Source: Hirsutella rhossiliensis
Lineage: Eukaryota > Ascomycota > Sordariomycetes > Hypocreales > Ophiocordycipitaceae
Length of the DNA: 64,000 bases
Direction: 5' to 3'
NCBI RefSeq assembly: GCF_020360975.1
Contig: NW_025408671.1
Location: 5,952,001 to 6,016,000, forward strand
The notes below the pieces were generated by a model that made no database searches, had not been told where the DNA came from, and worked only from the letters and a program-made list of their open reading frames with translations. Positions 59,211 through 64,000 of this stretch are shown here, one piece after another. Position 1 is the first letter of the stretch, and each line of letters opens with the position of its first letter. A program made the translations under genes and the position numbers.

Positions 59211-59696
59211 TCTTATAAAGAGAGATATAAGAAGTATATATATAATATATAAAGGTAAAATTAAAAGTAAGGGGTTAGATAGGCAGGGCAGAGATATTTA
59301 ATTCTTACTAGGGTAGTAATTACGGTAAGGGAGTAATTATTATATTACCTTAATTATCCTTCTTTCCTCTATTTAATGCCCCTCTTTATACCTATCTAGT
59401 ATCTTAATTAATAAAGAAGATCCTACTTAAAGAAGCTACTAATATCCTTTTAACTACTAAGCTTTTTACTAGTTTTTCCCTTCCTTTCTAGCTATTACTA
59501 GTATATCCGTCTTATCTCTCGCTACCTTTATAGGAAGCTATCGCTACTTTTACTTCCCTTTATACCCCTACCCTCCTTTCTATACCTTTTTTTAGCTCCT
59601 TCTTCCTTTTTCTATATTAAGTATTTTTAGCTTCCTTAGTCCCTCTTACTAAGGGATATCTCTAAGAACTACGAAATTAGGCTACGCTTTATAATA
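59211..59696 (-). repeat. copia LTR (3' LTR, minus orientation), right block
   Basis: 486 bp, same position and orientation relative to repeat X as 4364-4849. Differences are C/T or G/A. Confidence 0.85.
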
Positions 59697-60833
59697 TACC
59701 CCCTTAGCTATAGCCTGCCCTTATAGAAAGGGTAACGCTAAATAATTAGGCCGGTAAGCGTATAGAGGAGGTCTTAGTTTATACTTAGCCCTTACTTAAG
59801 AAATCCGGGTTTTAGCCCTAGGCTTTTTTAAACCTACTTTTTAGGAAAAGGGGCCTAAGGAGGATAATAAGTCCTATAAAAAAGGGGTCCTTCTCTAAGG
59901 ATAAATCCTTAAAAAGGGGCCTTTAAGAAGAATAAGTCTTAATTAAGCTAAGGGCCCTCCTTTAAGATAAGTCCTAGTTCCTCTCTTTAGCTATAGACGT
60001 CTCTTTCTTCTTACGTACTATTAGCTCCTCTTATAGACTCTTAAGGCGGGCTTTTAAGGATAGCTTCTCTTAAACGTCTTCTAGCTTAATTTACTATAAA
60101 AAGATAGCTAGCCTTTACTTTAGTAATAGCTTTATAAGACCGTTAGCTTTTATTAATACTATTAAAACCTAACGGATAGAAATAAGTCCCCTCTCGACCT
60201 CTTAGTATAACTAATACTAATAAATATCGATATACTATAGCTAGGTCGATAGCTTACTATTTTCCTTTATAAGAATTCGTATAGTCTATGTATTATTATA
60301 TTCTATAGCTAATAGGGACGGAATTTATAGTTATAAAGATATTAGTAGCTAGCTAAGGAAAATCGCTTCTTTTAATGCTTTTAAAAGAGCTAGTAGCTTT
60401 ACCTCTATACTTAAAGTTATAATAGTAGCTTACTTTAAAGCTCTCTAAGTAATAGTTCCTTTAAAAAGGGATATAATATACTCTTATAAGCTCTTTCTAT
60501 TTAAGGAATTATCTATAAAGGACGAATCGCTTAAATAAAGGAAGATTTTAGTAGCTAGTTTCCTTCCCTATCTTCTTAGGCATAGACTATATAATCTTAT
60601 TAAATAGATATAAAGGATAGCTTTATCTACTACTTCTTAATACCTAGGGCTAGGATTCTAGTTATATCTAGCTAGCTAGGAGACTATAAAAGAGATATCC
60701 GGTCTAGTAGAAATAGCTAAAAAAAAGAGTAGGGAGCCTACTTTCTATTAATATCGGTATTTCTCTTACTCCCTAGCTTAAAAGGATAGATTACGTAAAA
60801 GCTCTTTATTTAATATAGGCATAAAGGGAAGCT
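59697..60833 (-). mobile_element. Ty1/copia 3' internal fragment, right block
   Basis: Homologous to 4850-5992, with polypurine tract and RNase H remnant on the minus strand, and the same breakpoint after GGAAGCT. Confidence 0.8.
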
Positions 60834-63800
60834 ATAAGAGCGCTACTAAGAGGTATAAGCTAATAAAGTACTTATATACTACTAATATATTAGTAAGGTA
60901 TTAATAAGGAATCGTACTTACCTTACTTATAAGTTATAGACTACTTACTACTTTAATAAAAGAAGAGAAATCCCTTTTCTTATACGCTTTAGTCTTATAA
61001 TAAGGAGAATAAAATATATATAGTATAGTACCTCTAGCTATCTCTACTACCTAACTAATCGTACTATAATATATATTCCCTTATAATTTTTAAAGCTTCC
61101 TTTTTTAGTTACTTAGTAAAGATAGCTACTTAAAAAAGACTATATAACGCTCTTATAGCATAATATAGTAGTTAACTAGTTAAGGCCTCTTTATTATATA
61201 TATTAAGTATCTACTTAAGAGATAAAGAATAAGAAGATATATCCTTAAAATAGACCCTTATTATAGATAGTATTATAACTATATTAAAGATATCGCTACT
61301 TATAAGTATAAGATAACCGTCTTATAAGGAAAAGCTTATAGCTTTATAAGCACGCGTTAAGGAGCTAAAGGAGATAAAACGCCTATAAGATCGTATTATA
61401 TAATTAAAGGAGGGAATTACTAAACGCGCCGGTACTATCGCTATCTATTTAAGGAAGCGTCGATAGTCCTACTCCCTTAAATCGAATAGTAGTTATAGTA
61501 GTAAGGTTAAGATTAAATATATCGCTTAATTATCTTAACCTACTAATATATAGAAACGTCTAAACTAGACTTACGATTTAAAGGACGCTTTTAAGGCAGC
61601 GCTTAGATATTTTCGTTATAATAAAATAAAGATCCTTTATATAATAGATTATATATATAGCGACTTTAAAGTAAGATAGCGCTAATACTTTAAAGAATAA
61701 GCGCTAATTAACTAAACTAAATATAGTATAGATTAAGTATACTTTAAAGAATAGATACTTATCTTAATTAAAGATACTATAAATAAAGAGATACTATTAG
61801 CGATATAATTAAAGGAGGCTCGCTAATAAAAAGGCTAGTCCCTCTTAGAGTTTAGCTTATACCTTAACTCCTTAAAGAGGTATTTTAAATACCTATTAAT
61901 AAAAGCGCGTACTCTTATATTTTTTACTAAGCTAGAGCTATAACTTTAAAACTAAATTAACCTTTATTTAATACTTATTTATATATATTAATAGGAAGAG
62001 CTTATATAAGTCGCTTAATAATATTATAATACTACTATTAATAAGAGGTAATATACTAATACTACTTTTACCCTTAAAAGAACTAAGAATAGAAATAGTA
62101 CTATACCTTAAGGTAGTATATATAAGGGGAGGAATTAAAGAGGCCGATAAGCTAGGCTAAATTATTAAGAAAATACTACTAACTTAACTAATAACTAGTA
62201 AGCTAGCGAAATACTAACTAAGGGCTAAACTAAGGGATATTATTAAAAAGGAGGATCTTTTACTTTATTAAGAATTATATATTTCTAATATAATAAGCTA
62301 GGATACCTATTTATAGAATATACTAATACTTTAAAGGTAAAAACCTTAGTAAAGACTTTTAAAATTTAATACTATAAACTAAGGAAAAAGTAAGATATTA
62401 AGGTAAATACCTCTCTCTTAGTAAACTTAATACTTATAAGATAGTTACTTAAAACTCTTATAATAATATTAAAGCGAAACCTTACTAAAGCCCTTATATA
62501 CTTAGATACTTATAGTACTATTAACCTTATAAATATATACTTTACTTAATAGTAAGGATTACTATAAGTAGTATTATTATACCTTAAGTTATTAAGGCTT
62601 TATAAGGAACGGTGTTCCTACTATAAATAAAGTGGCTATAATATACTCTCTTAATTATATAAGCTAATAAGTAGTATATTAATTATAGATAAAATCCTAT
62701 CCTATAGAGTAAGAATCGCCCGTTATTTTATATATTATTATATATTAAACGGGTTGCTAGGTATCGTATAATCGGGAATTAAAAGAATAGAGCTAGCTTA
62801 GAATACTAGCTAAGACCTCTTAAGAGTACTAGTATAACTAACCTCCTTTAAATACGAATATTAGTAGAACTAAGACACTTCTAGATACGCTCGAGGTATT
62901 ATAGAATTCCTTAGTCTTAGGACTATATAGTAGCCTAAATCTAGTCTTTAAAGGTTCTTCCGTTTAGCTATAATTATCTATATAAGATAGTATATCTACT
63001 AGTAGATAAAGATAGAACTATTAACTTTAATACCTCTTCTATATACTAATATACTACTAATAAATTCCGTTAAAAATCCTACCTTATACTCTTTCTTCCC
63101 CTTTATTATATAGTCTTATATAATTCCTTAATTTCCTAAAATTCTACTTTTACTTATATACCTTAAGAGGCTTAGTAATAGTAAGGTAAGGGAGTATAAA
63201 GTATAGTTAGTACTACTTTAAATAATAAATATAAGAGGCACTAAAAAGATAATTACTTATTTTTATATTAATACTAATAAGTTAATACTAAACGATTAGG
63301 TATTAATCCTTTTATTAGTTATTACCTTAAAGGATAAATATATTTATATTATCCTATAGAAATAATAGTAGTAGTTTAAGTAGTAACTAGGTAGCGAAAC
63401 CTTATAGAACCCTTATAGATTCTTTTAAGAATATAAGAATAAGGTAAGGGTATATATAATAGTACTTAATCCTAAGATAATCTTACTACTAAATAAAGAT
63501 AAAAATAAAGGGATATTATAAGAAGAATAAGGTAAAATCCTACTAACTCTTTATTAGTTTAAAGATACTTTCTTAGCTAATAAATCTAACTTATTACTAG
63601 CGAGAAAGGGAATAAATTACTTAATTAATTTAATCCTTAATATAGAACCCTTTTATAGACTAATTTACCCTTTATTATAAAAGGAACTCTAAGTATTACG
63701 CGACTAAATCTAAGATATAATAAAAAGGAAAATAATCTAAGAGTTAAAGAGCTTAGCTAAAGCACTTATCCTTTTTATTTTAAAAAGGGATAGTACTTTA

Positions 63801-64000
63801 TAGCTATATATAAACTACTTAGGACTTAACTACGTTATATAAAAGAATTAGTACTATTTACCCTTTATTTTAGAGATTATTAACCGCTATTAAAAAGCTA
63901 ACTATTTTTCTAAGATTAATATATAAAATATATATTAACGTATTTAAATTTTAAAAGGAGATAAATAAAAGACCGCTTTTTAAACGTATTATAAATATTT
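60834..64000 (+). mobile_element. Ty3/gypsy family G1, right block copy, runs off the window
   Basis: Homologous to 5993-9149, from the junction segment through gag (ghost zinc knuckle near 62277-62320) into the start of the reverse transcriptase. It is cut by the window edge at the KGD..KTAF block. Substitutions between the two copies are mostly C/T and G/A. Confidence 0.8.

Overview
The window looks like part of a filamentous ascomycete (Pezizomycotina) chromosome, probably a subtelomeric or dispensable, repeat-rich compartment. About 92% of it is multicopy DNA carrying an extreme signature of repeat-induced point mutation (RIP). CpA and TpG are almost absent, TpA is in great excess, CpG is left alone, and reading frames are broken almost only by TAG and TAA. 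An intron-containing, signal-peptide-bearing gene and intron-like splice signals confirm a eukaryote. The order Hypocreales is only an inference, from the kind of toxin-like gene present.

Layout. 1-2348: two opposed pieces of a Ty1/copia element around one LTR. 2349-4363: unidentified multicopy coding repeat 'X' (left copy). 4364-5992: 3' end of a second copia (minus). 5993-10109: 5' two thirds of Ty3/gypsy family G1 (plus). 10110-16362: nearly complete copia element (minus). 16363-27622: G1 again (minus), split by a complete chromodomain gypsy element, G2 (18049-25116, TSD AATAG). 27623-51706: copia element (plus) split by two more complete gypsy elements, G3 (31615-41426, TSD AAAAC) and G4 (42030-49908, TSD ACTAC). 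51707-56977: the only non-repetitive stretch, holding a dead enterotoxin-A-like gene (plus) and one intact gene for a secreted, bacterial-type solute-binding protein (minus). 56978-64000: a second, direct copy of the block at 2349-9149 (X, copia 3' end, G1). Its first ~510 bp are hardly mutated and so show what the left copy looked like before RIP.

How it fits together. The retroelements follow standard plans: copia is gag-integrase-RT-RNase H, and the gypsy elements are gag-protease-RT-RNase H-integrase-chromodomain. No retroelement reading frame in the window is intact. Three complete LTR elements keep identical-length LTR pairs and perfect 5-bp target duplications, so the nesting order can be read directly. 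The most unusual structure is in G2: a convergent antisense gene between pol and the 3' LTR, with two consensus-like spliceosomal introns and its own TATA box and pyrimidine-rich leader. G3 carries a long extra sense reading frame after pol. The host genes sit at the RIP boundary, and the toxin-like gene appears to have been destroyed there by leakage of RIP from the adjacent repeats.
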